38,476 bases of DNA from Myxococcota bacterium (GTDB lineage: Bacteria; Myxococcota_A; UBA9160; UBA4427), in assembly GCA_028278345.1 (NCBI GenBank), contig JANQEL010000272.1, positions 1 to 38,476 on the forward strand, read 5' to 3'. A program made the translations under genes and the position numbers. This document shows, piece by piece, positions 7,152 to 15,987 of the stretch (position 1 is its first letter; each line of letters starts with the position of its first letter). The notes under the pieces were generated by a model. The model was given only the letters and a program-made list of their open reading frames with translations, made no database searches and was not told where the DNA came from.

Positions 7152-9038
7152 TCAGCGGCGTCTCGCATCCGGAGTGGGAGTGTTCGCGTCCAGCGTCGCC
7201 CGGTGAGCGCGGAGTGCCGCGTTGTCGGGATCGATCTCGAGGGCGCGGTCGAGAGCTGCGGCGGCTTCGGCCATGCGGCCCGCCCGCTGGTGGATCCTCC
7301 CCAATCGCACGGCCGCTTCCGCGAAGCCGGGGTCGATTCGGAGCGTCGTCTCGAGGCTCTCGATCGCCGCTCGAGGTTGTCGTGCGCGATCGAGCCCCAC
7401 CCCCAACATGAAGTGCGCGGTCGCGGAGTCGGGAGCCGTCGCCACGGCCTTGCGATAGTGGGAGAGCGCGACGTCGCTCGCGCCCAGACGCGCGAGATGA
7501 TTCGCGTGGTTGAAGTGCTCGTACGCCCCGTACTCCGTATGGGGGGTGGCGAGCGGGAGATTGCTGATCACGCTGAGCAGCAGCAGCCCGATCAGCGGTG
7601 CGGCCAGGCCACGCGCCCCGTTCGCGCGTGCCCGTTCGATCAGGGCGATCAGCGCGAACGCAGCGAAGAGGGCGACGATCGGCACGAGGGGAAGCCGGAG
7701 TCGCGCGGCCACGAAGAATCCGACGATCAGCAGCGCACGCGGCAGCATGAAGGCCAGCAACACGAAGTGTTCGCGCCAGGCGCGCCGTTCGAGGAAGAGC
7801 CCGAGCAGACCCAGTGGGAAGAGAACCGCGCCCGGTAGGGCCACGGGCGCCGGCCACAGCAGGGCCTGGAGCACCGTGGAATGCGAACGCTCGGCGTAGA
7901 GATTCGCGTTGCGCGGAATCTCGAGGCCGTTCAGGAAGAGCAGCAGCTTGTACCCAACGAGCTTCAGCCAGGCGGCCGGGTCGGCGCGGATGGTTTCCGC
8001 CGTGTGCGCGAGCAATGCCCGCTGTTGCCCCGACGCACTGCGATCTCCCGTCGTTCGATAGGGAAGCCGCATCACGTGGTTGGCGTGGGAGAAGCAGTCG
8101 GGGTGGTTGGGGTCGTTCGTTTCGTAGTGGGTGGCCGAGTTGCCGAGGTAGAGGTTCATCCCGACGAGGGACGTGAGCACGACGAAGTCGCGGTTCGCGA
8201 TGCGTTCGAAGACACCCGTCCGCTCCGCCGCGATCTCCTGCGCCGATGACGTAGGCGGCGCGTTCCTCGAGAGGTCGTGGCGAATGTTGTGAAGCGTGAC
8301 GGGTAGGAGACACGCGGCGATCGGCAGGCCGAGGAGCGCGGTGCGACGCAGACCGATCGAGAGCAATCGATCAGGCGTCTCACTCGACGTGCCCATTCCC
8401 CCCTCCTTGCGAAACAGCCACCACACGATGAAGGGCAGGCTCACCAGAACGGCGCCGCGATTGATCGTGGCGAGGCCGAGGGCCAGGCCCGCCGTCATCC
8501 AGAGCAGCGCGCTGTCTCGATCTCCCGCGTGGAGCAGCGCGAGGATCGCGGCGCAAACCAGGAAGGTCTCGAGACTCGCCGAGACGATCTGGCCATCGAA
8601 ATAGATGAGGGTTCCGTTGAAGCAACAGGCCAGGGCGGCCAGGATAGCCACGCGCTCGTCGCGAAAGGCTCGCCGGCCGATGAAGTACACGAGCACGCAG
8701 GTGATCGAACCGAGTACGACCTGAATGGCTTTGAGTGCCCAGATCGATTTGCCGAAGACGGAGCCCAGCGCGGCCAGGAAGAGTGGGTAGAGGGGAGGTT
8801 GTTCGAAGGCGAACTCTCCCGGCCAATGCGTGCCCATCGCTTCGAAGGCGCGCTGCAGGTAGGTCGTCGAATCGACCCCTCCCGATTCGAAGAAAGGTCC
8901 GCTCGACGCTTCCGCGAGATAGGCGAAGCGCACTCCCGCTGCGAGCACGAACAGCACCGCGGCAAGGGCGGCCCCTTCGGCGCGCCAGATGGCGGTCCGC
9001 TGCACATCGTTTCCTTCCGACGTTGGGCGCGCCGTCAT
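7152..9038 (-). CDS. Glycosyltransferase family 39-like membrane protein with C-terminal TPRs
   Basis: A protein of 628 residues. The first 490 or so have a signal-anchor and about ten hydrophobic segments, typical of GT-C glycosyltransferases (PMT/ArnT-like) that use polyprenyl-phosphate sugars. An early loop carries the acidic GGVDSTTY region and the later FEQPPLYPLFLA motif, matching the family's first extracytoplasmic loop and its Q-P-P-L-Y signature. The last 130 residues form three or four tetratricopeptide repeats, for example ALSHYRKAVATAPDSATAH and AAAALDRALEIDPDNAALR. The ATG has GGAG upstream. It stands alone, divergent from the atoE-like gene. A role in glycosylating protein or cell-envelope lipid is inferred; the acceptor is unknown. 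Confidence 0.82.
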   Translation of the reverse strand: MTARPTSEGNDVQRTAIWRAEGAALAAVLFVLAAGVRFAYLAEASSGPFFESGGVDSTTYLQRAFEAMGTHWPGEFAFEQPPLYPLFLAALGSVFGKSIWALKAIQVVLGSITCVLVYFIGRRAFRDERVAILAALACCFNGTLIYFDGQIVSASLETFLVCAAILALLHAGDRDSALLWMTAGLALGLATINRGAVLVSLPFIVWWLFRKEGGMGTSSETPDRLLSIGLRRTALLGLPIAACLLPVTLHNIRHDLSRNAPPTSSAQEIAAERTGVFERIANRDFVVLTSLVGMNLYLGNSATHYETNDPNHPDCFSHANHVMRLPYRTTGDRSASGQQRALLAHTAETIRADPAAWLKLVGYKLLLFLNGLEIPRNANLYAERSHSTVLQALLWPAPVALPGAVLFPLGLLGLFLERRAWREHFVLLAFMLPRALLIVGFFVAARLRLPLVPIVALFAAFALIALIERARANGARGLAAPLIGLLLLSVISNLPLATPHTEYGAYEHFNHANHLARLGASDVALSHYRKAVATAPDSATAHFMLGVGLDRARQPRAAIESLETTLRIDPGFAEAAVRLGRIHQRAGRMAEAAAALDRALEIDPDNAALRAHRATLDANTPTPDARRR

Positions 9039-9092
9039 CCAGGAACTCCGCGAGTCGTTTCATTCTATCAGTCCGCGGTGTAGTTTGAGCGC

Positions 9093-10460
9093 ATGCGCCC
9101 CGTGCTCGATCGCCTGGCTCGGCCCTTCGTGGTCTTCGTGGAGCGCTTCTATCCCGACGCCTTCGTCTTCGCCATCGTACTCACGGGCGCCACGTTCGCT
9201 CTCGCCGTCTTCTGGACCCCGACGACGTCCCTCGAGGCGCTCGGGATCTGGGGGCGCGGCCTGACCGGGCTGCTTCCCTTCATCACCCAGGTGGCGCTTA
9301 CCCTGGTATGTGCCCATGCGCTCGCACATACCGACTTCGTGCACGCCCAGGTCAGCCGCGTGGCGAAGAGACCGACGACTGCGCCCCAGGCCTACGGTCT
9401 GGTGGCCCTGGTCGCGGGCCTCGCCAGCCTGTTCGCCTGGTCGCTCGGGCTCGTCGTGGGGGCGCTACTCGCCCTCGAGGTCGCAAAGGCCGCTCGCTCC
9501 CGCGGCTTGCGCGTCCACTTTCCCATGTTGGTGGCGAGCGCATACGCCGGCTTCGTGGTCTGGCACATGGGGTATTCGAGTTCGTCGGCGCTCTTCGTCG
9601 CCACCCCCGGGCACATCCTCGAAGCGCAGACGGGGATCGTACCGGTCACGGCCACCATCTTCGCGCCGTGGAACATCGCGCTGGCCCTCATCACGCTCGC
9701 GGCGGTGTCGCTGTTGTGCAGCCAACTCGGTCCGGATTCATCGGAGACGGTCGAGTTCGACGGGGATGCCTCAGGGCTCTTCGAGCCCGGCGGCGGCGTG
9801 GGTGTATCGAATGACGAGGGCCTGCTCACGGTGGGCCAGCGCATCGAGCGCACGCGGCTGATCTCACTCGCGATGGGCTTGCTGCTCCTCGCCTACCTCG
9901 CGACGTGGTTCGCCGAGCGCGGCATGCAACTCACCCTCGACGTCGTGAACTGGTCGTTCCTGGGCCTGGGCCTCGTGCTCGCCCGCTCGCCCATCCACTA
10001 CGTCGGCTTGATCGCGAACGCCAGCCGTTCGCTGGGGCCGATCGTTCTGCAGTATCCATTCTATGCCGGCATCATGGCCTTGATGGCGGGCACCGATCTC
10101 GTGAACCTGTTTTCCGACGGCTTCGTCGCCATTGCGACGCGCGAGACCCTGGGCTTCTGGGCCTTCGTTTCGGGTGGGGTGCTCAACTTCTTCGTGCCGT
10201 CGGGGGGAGGGCAGTGGGCGGTACAGGGCCCCATCTTCGTGGCCGCGGCGCAGAAGCTCGACGTGGCGATTCCCGTCGTGGTGATGGGGGTCGCCTACGG
10301 CGACCAGTGGACGAACCTGATCCAGCCGTTCTGGACGCTGCCGCTGCTCGCGATCGTGGGTACGAACGCGCGCTCCATCATGGGCTACTGCTTCGTCGTC
10401 TTCCTGCTGACCTTCGTGCTCTTCGGCGGCGGGTTGCTGCTGCTGGGTAGCGGTGGCTAG
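9093..10460 (+). CDS. Short-chain fatty acid transporter, AtoE family
   Basis: An integral membrane protein of 455 residues with about twelve hydrophobic segments, matching the AtoE/TIGR00366 family in length. Family-like stretches include FVERFYPDAFVFAIVLT near the N-terminus, HMGYSSSSALFVATPGH, and FFVPSGGGQWAVQGP in the C-terminal half. These transporters are thought to import acetoacetate, butyrate or similar short-chain acids by ion symport. The gap to the divergent glycosyltransferase gene is only 54 bp, so the promoter must be compact. There is no strong ribosome binding site. The stop shares CTAG with the convergent Gfo/Idh/MocA gene. Import of carboxylates would feed the CoA ligase and carboxylase elsewhere in the window; that link is inference. 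Confidence 0.9.
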   Translation: MRPVLDRLARPFVVFVERFYPDAFVFAIVLTGATFALAVFWTPTTSLEALGIWGRGLTGLLPFITQVALTLVCAHALAHTDFVHAQVSRVAKRPTTAPQAYGLVALVAGLASLFAWSLGLVVGALLALEVAKAARSRGLRVHFPMLVASAYAGFVVWHMGYSSSSALFVATPGHILEAQTGIVPVTATIFAPWNIALALITLAAVSLLCSQLGPDSSETVEFDGDASGLFEPGGGVGVSNDEGLLTVGQRIERTRLISLAMGLLLLAYLATWFAERGMQLTLDVVNWSFLGLGLVLARSPIHYVGLIANASRSLGPIVLQYPFYAGIMALMAGTDLVNLFSDGFVAIATRETLGFWAFVSGGVLNFFVPSGGGQWAVQGPIFVAAAQKLDVAIPVVVMGVAYGDQWTNLIQPFWTLPLLAIVGTNARSIMGYCFVVFLLTFVLFGGGLLLLGSGG

Positions 10461-11566
10461 GCGACGTAGTCGCCCGTCGAGGGATCGACCCAGCGCAGAC
10501 TCGAAGCGGACTTCCTGGCCGCCTGCAACACGCGCAACGCAGCGAGGCCGTCTTCGAAACTCGCGGGGGCGCTGCGCGTCGGGTCTTCGCGACCTTCGAT
10601 GCGTGCGCGAAAGGTCTCGGCGAGGCGGGTGTATGGGGGAATGTCGAGGCCGATTCCGATCATTCGCTCGTAGTCGGTCTCGAGGGCGCCTTCGGGAGGG
10701 GGCGCGAGCTCGCCGCCCGCGAGGTCGACGTCGGTTTCGATCTGGCGCGTCCCCGCCTCGTCGGCGACGAAGACCTCGCTTCCCACGCCGCGAATCCACG
10801 CGGTGCCGCGGGTTCCCGTGACGCGGGTTTCGATCATCGGCGGCGAGCGATCGGAGCAGGTGCTCTGGAGCGTGCCCACGCAACCGTTCTGCATGCGGAA
10901 CTGAACCACGAAGGCGTCGTCCGCCGACATCGGTCGCTCGACGACGTGTGTGACGCTCGCGCTCACTGCGGCGAAGTCGCCGAGGGTGAAGCGCACCTGA
11001 TCGATCACCTGGGAGCCGTGGGCGCCGAGCCAGCCACCGCCTTGTTCGGCGTCCTGCCACCACGCGGGGATCTCGGCGTCCGGTGCCGCGAGGACGCCCA
11101 CGTGGAGCAGCACCGTCGCGAGCCGCGGTTCGCCGATGGCGCCGCTCGCCACCGTTCGGGCCAACATCGCCTGTCCCGCGTCGAAACGGAATTCGGTTCC
11201 CACCAACGCCACGACGCCCGCTCGTTTCGCGGCTTCGCACAGCGCTTCGCCCTCGGCGATGTCGCGTGCGAATGGCTTCTCGCAGATCACGTGCTTGCCT
11301 GCCGCCAACGCGCGATGCGCGATCTCAGCGTGGGTGTGCGGTGGCGTCGCGATCGTCACTGCGGTGACGCCGTCGAGGGCCAGAGCCTCGTCGGCGGAGG
11401 TCAGTGCACGAGGCACGTCGAAGAGTTCGGCGCGCTTGCGCGTCTTCTCGGCGTCGCGTCCCACCACCGCGCGCACCTCGAAGCCCGCATTGCGCAGCGC
11501 TCGCACGTGGGTGAAGCAGCCGAAGCCGGTTCCGAACACCACGACACCCGGTTTGCTCTCGCTCAT
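10457..11566 (-). CDS. Gfo/Idh/MocA family oxidoreductase
   Basis: A protein of 369 residues with an N-terminal NAD(P)-binding Rossmann domain (GTGFG at 12-16) and the family signature EKP at 96-98 in HVICEKPF. The C-terminal half is the alpha/beta substrate-binding domain, including the GGGWLGAHGSQVIDQ stretch whose histidine is commonly catalytic. Such enzymes oxidise or reduce sugars, inositols or related polyols, and some act on biliverdin or dihydrodiols. An ATG eight codons upstream is also open; I preferred the ATG at 11566 because the fold begins immediately after it. It is divergent from the amidohydrolase gene and convergent with the AtoE-like gene, so it is probably monocistronic. 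Confidence 0.9.
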   Translation of the reverse strand: MSESKPGVVVFGTGFGCFTHVRALRNAGFEVRAVVGRDAEKTRKRAELFDVPRALTSADEALALDGVTAVTIATPPHTHAEIAHRALAAGKHVICEKPFARDIAEGEALCEAAKRAGVVALVGTEFRFDAGQAMLARTVASGAIGEPRLATVLLHVGVLAAPDAEIPAWWQDAEQGGGWLGAHGSQVIDQVRFTLGDFAAVSASVTHVVERPMSADDAFVVQFRMQNGCVGTLQSTCSDRSPPMIETRVTGTRGTAWIRGVGSEVFVADEAGTRQIETDVDLAGGELAPPPEGALETDYERMIGIGLDIPPYTRLAETFRARIEGREDPTRSAPASFEDGLAALRVLQAARKSASSLRWVDPSTGDYVA

Positions 11567-11699
11567 CGCGGAGACTCTAGCTGTGTCCACGTTGATCGTG
11601 GGCGCTCGCGTTTTCGAATCGAGCCGGTTGCGAGCCCGTGCGCGGCGGACCCTCGGTTAGAATGCGCAGCTCGCGCCTTCCTTCTTCCAGGAGATCCAG
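11567..11699. promoter_or_regulatory. Divergent intergenic region with -10-like element
   Basis: This 133-bp gap must hold the promoters of the Gfo/Idh/MocA gene (left) and the amidohydrolase gene (right). A good -10-like TAGAAT is at 11658-11663, 37 bases before the amidohydrolase ATG, but no matching -35 is found at 16-18 bp spacing. TTGCGA at 11628 is too far away. Confidence 0.35.
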
Positions 11700-13436
11700 A
11701 TGGACGTCGAAGCACAGCATCGCTTGATTCGCGGCGGCACGGTGGTCGATGGCACCGGCGCACCGGCCTTCCGCGCGGATGTCCGCGTGCGGGATGGGCG
11801 GATCAGCGAGATCGCCTCGTCCCTCGAGCCCGAGGCCGACGAAGTCGTGCTCGACGCTTCGGGCTGCTACGTCACGCCGGGGCTGATCGAGAGCCACACC
11901 CACTTCGACGGCACCATGTGGTGGCAGCCCGATCTCGATCCCCTTCCGGGCTGTGGCGTGAGCACCGTGGTGATGGGCAATTGCGGCTTCGCGATCGCGC
12001 CCCTCCACGAAGACGCCGAAGTGCGCGCGCAGGTCGTGAAGATCTTCTCCTTCTTCGAGGACATCCCCGAAGCCCCGTTCTTCGAGAACCTGCCGTGGAA
12101 CTGGCGCAAGTGGTCGGAGTATCGCGCCAGCATGACGGAAGGGGTTTCGGTGCCGACGAACTACGGCGCATTCGTCGGCCACATCGCCCTGCGGCTCGCC
12201 GTCATGGGGATGGACGCCTGGGAGCGGGCGGCCACACCCGAAGAGCGCGAGCAGATCGCGGCGCTGCTCGAAGATGCCCTCGTGGCCGGGGCCCTCGGCA
12301 TGTCGACCAACCTGATGGATCACGATGGCGAAGACCGCCCGGTTCCCTCGTTGCACGCCGACGACGAGGAATTCGCTGCGCTCTTCGACGTGATGGAGCG
12401 GCACCCGGGTGCCACCGTCCAGGTGGTGGTCGACAGCATCATGCGGATGACGGCCACCACCCAGATGGAGCGTCTCGCGCGTCTCGCCGACGGTCGAGCG
12501 CTGCGGCTGCAGTGGGCGGGCGTCCCCACCCTCAAGTGGCAGAAGGACTACGGCCTGCAACAACCGCTGGCCGAGCTCCACGCGCGCTTCGCCGAAGAGG
12601 GACGCGACTTCTGGACGGGCTACGCCCACGTGCCCATCACCGTGACGGCGAGCGTGAAGCAGACCCTGCTCTTCGCGCAGAGCAACGACTATGTGTGGCA
12701 CGAGGTGATCACCGCCGAGAGCGACGAGGCGAAGCTCGCGCTACTCGGCGATCCCGATTGGCGCGCGCGTGCGCGACATAGCTGGGATCACGAATCCCTC
12801 GAGACGGGCTTCTTCCGCAACCCGGGGCCGATGCTGCTCGACAACTCGGCCAACGACGCCGGCCCGGTCGGCATCACCCTCAGCGAGTACGCCAGTAGCC
12901 TCGGCGTGCATCCCTCGGATGCGTTGGCCCAGTGGTTCATCGAGAACGGTCTCGACTCGACGGTGACGATGCCGCCCTGGGAAAAGGACGACGAGATGGT
13001 GGTGCGTCTCACGCGCGATCCGAAGGCCGTCGGCAACATCAACGATTCGGGCGCCCACGGTCAGCTGTTCTGTGGCGCCGGGGACAACCTCCTTCTATTT
13101 ACCCACTACGTGCGCGACGAGGGAAGCCTCTCGATCGAAGAAGCCGTCCACTGCCAAACCGGAAAGCTCGCGGGGCACTTCGGCTTCACCGATCGCGGGG
13201 TTCTCGAAGTGGGAAAGCGCGCCGACATCACCGTCTTCGCCCTCGACGAGATCCAACGCCGGGAGAAGTACAAGACCTGGGACGTGCCGGACGGGAAGGG
13301 CGGTCACACCTGGCGCTGGACTCGCGACCCCGCGCCCGTGCGCATCACCCTGGTGAACGGCGTGGCGACCTTCGAAGCGGGCAAGCCGACCGGCGCACGC
13401 CCCGGTGAGATCGTGACCCCCCGCGATGGCGCTTGA
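11700..13436 (+). CDS. Amidohydrolase family protein, D-aminoacylase-like (COG3653 type)
   Basis: A metal-dependent amidohydrolase of 578 residues. The N-terminal beta-sandwich is followed by the HTH metal motif (H66, H68 in ESHTHFDG) and C95 in MGNCGF, which corresponds to the bridging cysteine of N-acyl-D-amino-acid deacylases. Near the C-terminus, NDSGAHG supplies the catalytic aspartate. The middle His ligands of characterised D-aminoacylases are not evident; the matching area reads LRLQWAGV. So the substrate may differ from N-acyl-D-amino acids, and a cyclic amide or lactone-like compound is possible. AGGAG lies eight bases before the ATG. The next gene, an LLM oxidoreductase, starts 45 bp downstream and is probably co-transcribed. 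A second paralogue lies at 21196-22884. Confidence 0.88.
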   Translation: MDVEAQHRLIRGGTVVDGTGAPAFRADVRVRDGRISEIASSLEPEADEVVLDASGCYVTPGLIESHTHFDGTMWWQPDLDPLPGCGVSTVVMGNCGFAIAPLHEDAEVRAQVVKIFSFFEDIPEAPFFENLPWNWRKWSEYRASMTEGVSVPTNYGAFVGHIALRLAVMGMDAWERAATPEEREQIAALLEDALVAGALGMSTNLMDHDGEDRPVPSLHADDEEFAALFDVMERHPGATVQVVVDSIMRMTATTQMERLARLADGRALRLQWAGVPTLKWQKDYGLQQPLAELHARFAEEGRDFWTGYAHVPITVTASVKQTLLFAQSNDYVWHEVITAESDEAKLALLGDPDWRARARHSWDHESLETGFFRNPGPMLLDNSANDAGPVGITLSEYASSLGVHPSDALAQWFIENGLDSTVTMPPWEKDDEMVVRLTRDPKAVGNINDSGAHGQLFCGAGDNLLLFTHYVRDEGSLSIEEAVHCQTGKLAGHFGFTDRGVLEVGKRADITVFALDEIQRREKYKTWDVPDGKGGHTWRWTRDPAPVRITLVNGVATFEAGKPTGARPGEIVTPRDGA

Positions 13437-13481
13437 GGCGCGCCGCTCGCGCCGACCAGTGATGGAAAGGAAGTCGACCGA

Positions 13482-14348
13482 ATGAAGTTCGTGATCTCGG
13501 GTGCGTTCCACCCGGCCGACCACCTCGTCCCCATGGCGAAGGCGGCCGACGAAGCCGGCTATGAGGCGATCAGCTTCTCCGATCACGTCGTCTATCCCGA
13601 GACCCTCGATACGCCGTACCCCTACACGGAGGACGGCAGCCGGCGCTACGACGAGAACACCGACTTCCCCGACGCGTGGGTGGTCGCGGGTGCGCTCTCG
13701 TCGGTGACGACGCGCCTGCGCTTCACAACGAACGTGTTCGTGCTGCCCATGCGCAACCCCTTCGCTGCGGCGAAAGCGGTGGCCACCGCGGCGGCGCTCT
13801 CGAACGATCGCGTCACGATGACGATCGGGGTCGGCTGGTCGAACGTCGAGTTCGAGCTGATGGGCCAGGAGTTCCGCCGGCGCGGCGCGCGCGCTGACGA
13901 GATGATCGAGGTGATGAAGAAGCTCTGGACGGGGGAGATGGTCGATCACGAGGGCGAGTTCTATCGCTTCGATCGCCTGAAGCTCACACCCCCCCATCCC
14001 GCGAAGCCGATCCCGATCTGGGTGGGGGGCATCTCGGATCTCGCGCTCAAGCGCGCGGCCCGCAACGACGGCTGGCTCTCCGATCTCCAGACCAGCGCCG
14101 AGATTCTCGAATGTATCGAGAAGGTGCGCTGCTACCGCGCGGAACTCGGGCGCGAGGGCCCCTTCGACGTGATGGCCAGCGCGAGCGACGCGGGCAACAT
14201 CGAGCGCTACGAGCGCCTGCGCGAAGGGGGCGTCAACCACATTCTCACCATGCCCTGGGTCTTCTATCACGGCATGACGGACGAACTCGAGAAGAAGATC
14301 GACGGTCTCCAGCGCTTCGCCGAAGACGTAATCGCGAAGATGAACTAG
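13482..14348 (+). CDS. LLM class F420-dependent oxidoreductase (TIGR03619-like)
   Basis: A protein of 288 residues with the luciferase-like TIM-barrel. Family marks include the N-terminal MKFVISGAFHPADH, SFSDHVVYPE, TNVFVLPMRNPFAAAKAVAT, the flavin-binding TIGVGWSNVEFELMG, and PIPIWVGG before the C-terminal part. Such proteins usually use coenzyme F420 and transfer hydride to or from an alcohol, ketone or activated double bond. The ATG is preceded by GAAAGGAAG. It follows the amidohydrolase by 45 bp, suggesting a two-step pathway in one operon. The cofactor is inferred from the subfamily, since some LLM proteins use FMN. Two other LLM proteins are at 30753 and 32436. Confidence 0.9.
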   Translation: MKFVISGAFHPADHLVPMAKAADEAGYEAISFSDHVVYPETLDTPYPYTEDGSRRYDENTDFPDAWVVAGALSSVTTRLRFTTNVFVLPMRNPFAAAKAVATAAALSNDRVTMTIGVGWSNVEFELMGQEFRRRGARADEMIEVMKKLWTGEMVDHEGEFYRFDRLKLTPPHPAKPIPIWVGGISDLALKRAARNDGWLSDLQTSAEILECIEKVRCYRAELGREGPFDVMASASDAGNIERYERLREGGVNHILTMPWVFYHGMTDELEKKIDGLQRFAEDVIAKMN

Positions 14349-14426
14349 CGCGCGAGCGTCACCGCGGTTCTCACCCCCTTCTTACACTGTAGACCTCTCA
14401 AGCCCGCGCAATCCGACGCCGAACCG

Positions 14427-15935
14427 ATGCGTATTTCACGCGGAGGTTTGGGCGCGATGGGTGCAACGAGCGCGCGGCGGGGGCTGGGTTTGGCGGTGGG
14501 TGTCGCAGTCGCGGTGGCCATCGCGACGTTGCGCTTCGGGTGGGCATCGGCGCCGGACGTGGCTTCCGCGCGCCTCGCAGACGTCCGTGCCGACAAGGTC
14601 ATGGTCATCCTGGTCGACACGGTGCGCGGCGATCACGTGAGCGCCTATGGCTACGAGCGCGAGACGAGTCCCGTGATCGACGCGATCGCGCGCGACGGCA
14701 TTCGTTTCACGCGCGCCTATGCGCAGTCGAATTGGACCAAGCCTTCGGTGGCCTCCCTCTTCACGGGCCTCTATCCGCGTCACCACGGTGTCGTGATCGG
14801 CTCGGCGGCGATGAACGAGGCCGGCGAACTCGAAAAGGTGGAGAAACTCGGTGCGTATCCGATGCCTTCGGACCTGCCCCTGCTCGCCGAGACCTTCCGC
14901 GAGAACGGCTTCGAAACCGTCGGCTTCGTCGAGAACAGCCACGTGAACGAGAGCCAGGGCTTCGGTCGCGGCTTCGACGACTATCGACGTGCCGTGCCGG
15001 CGGAGCGCTTTCTGCGCAAGCACCTGAAACGACGCAAGCAGGATGGTCCGATCTTCGCCTACCTGCACCTGATCGGTCCCCACGATCCGTACGACAACGA
15101 GAAGGGCGGCTTCGACGCATATCGAACGCGCTTCGGCGATCCGGGCTCCAACGTCGACTTCAAGAAGCTCGACTACAAGAAGAGAAACGACCTCGAAGCG
15201 CGCGACATCGAGCAGGCCGTTTCCCTCTACGACGCCGAGCTGGCGTACTACGACCAGGATCGCCTCGGCACCCTGATGGAGTGGATGCGCGAGAGTGGCG
15301 AGTACGACGATTGGCTGATCGTGGTCACGAGCGACCACGGGGAAGAGCTCTACGAGCGCGAGAGCTGGGCCCACGGTCACACCCTCTACGAGGAGGTGGT
15401 GCGCGTCCCGATGATCCTGAAGCTGCCCAAAGACATGGCGGGTCGCGCGGCGGGGAGTGCAGTCGACGAAGTCGTGGAACTCGTCGACCTCTTTCCGACC
15501 CTCGCCGAATTCGCCGGGATCGAGGTCGGGACCGAAATCGACGGCGACAGCCTCGCCAGCTTGATTCGCGGAGAGCGCGAGGTCGACCATCACGCGATCG
15601 CGATCAGCGAACACGCGACCCACACCCGGGAACAGGTGCTCGGCGCGGCGATCATCTCCCGGGATCACAAGCTGATCGAAGCCTACGACTACGGCAGCGC
15701 CATGCCGCTGCGGCTACTCGGGTCGCGGCGCGAAGCCCTCTTCGATCTCGCCGCGGATCCCGCAGAAGACGTCAATCGGTACGAAGCGAAGCCTTCTGTC
15801 GTGGCCTCGCTGCGCGACACCCTGCACGCCCGCGTCGGTGCGAGTCCAGCCATCACGCATCGCAGTACGGGTGAGATGGTCGAGCTCTCCGACGAGGAGA
15901 CGGAGCACCTACGGGCGCTCGGCTATATCGAATAG
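14427..15935 (+). CDS. Sulfatase-fold hydrolase/transferase with Thr at the nucleophile position
   Basis: An alkaline-phosphatase-superfamily protein of 502 residues. The N-terminus has a signal-anchor (about 19-36). Metal-site residues are recognisable: D64 in ILVDTVRGDH, D303-H304 in TSDHGEEL, and H316/H318 in AHGH. The canonical sulfatase motif C/S-x-P-x-R is replaced by T104-K-P-S-V, so neither a formylglycine precursor nor the usual arginine is present. Threonine is the nucleophile in phosphoethanolamine transferases and lipoteichoic acid synthases, so this may be a phospho- or sulfotransferase-type enzyme acting outside the cytoplasmic membrane. An ATG ten codons downstream is an alternative start. 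Its stop codon lies inside the first copy of a 20-bp tandem repeat. Confidence 0.85.
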   Translation: MRISRGGLGAMGATSARRGLGLAVGVAVAVAIATLRFGWASAPDVASARLADVRADKVMVILVDTVRGDHVSAYGYERETSPVIDAIARDGIRFTRAYAQSNWTKPSVASLFTGLYPRHHGVVIGSAAMNEAGELEKVEKLGAYPMPSDLPLLAETFRENGFETVGFVENSHVNESQGFGRGFDDYRRAVPAERFLRKHLKRRKQDGPIFAYLHLIGPHDPYDNEKGGFDAYRTRFGDPGSNVDFKKLDYKKRNDLEARDIEQAVSLYDAELAYYDQDRLGTLMEWMRESGEYDDWLIVVTSDHGEELYERESWAHGHTLYEEVVRVPMILKLPKDMAGRAAGSAVDEVVELVDLFPTLAEFAGIEVGTEIDGDSLASLIRGEREVDHHAIAISEHATHTREQVLGAAIISRDHKLIEAYDYGSAMPLRLLGSRREALFDLAADPAEDVNRYEAKPSVVASLRDTLHARVGASPAITHRSTGEMVELSDEETEHLRALGYIE

Positions 15936-15986
15936 CTGCAGGCGCCATCGAATAGCTGCAGGCGCCATCGAATAGCCGCGGGCGCC
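15927..15986. repeat. Three tandem copies of a 20-bp unit
   Basis: The unit ATCGAATAGCTGCAGGCGCC is repeated head-to-tail at 15927-15946, 15947-15966 and 15967-15986. The first two copies are identical and the third has two transitions (T to C and A to G), which turn CTGCAG into CCGCGG. Copy 1 contains the last codons and the TAG stop of the sulfatase-like gene. Because 20 is not a multiple of three, the three TAGs fall in all three forward frames. The array ends one base before the stop of the convergent PhyH gene. Confidence 0.95.
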
Positions 15987-15987
15987 G

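Noticed and set aside
11628..11663. Sigma-70 promoter TTGCGA...TAGAAT before the amidohydrolase
   Set aside because: The spacing between the boxes is 24 bases, too long; only the -10-like box was kept.
15927..15986. CRISPR-like array
   Set aside because: The three 20-bp copies are contiguous with no spacers, and no cas genes are present.
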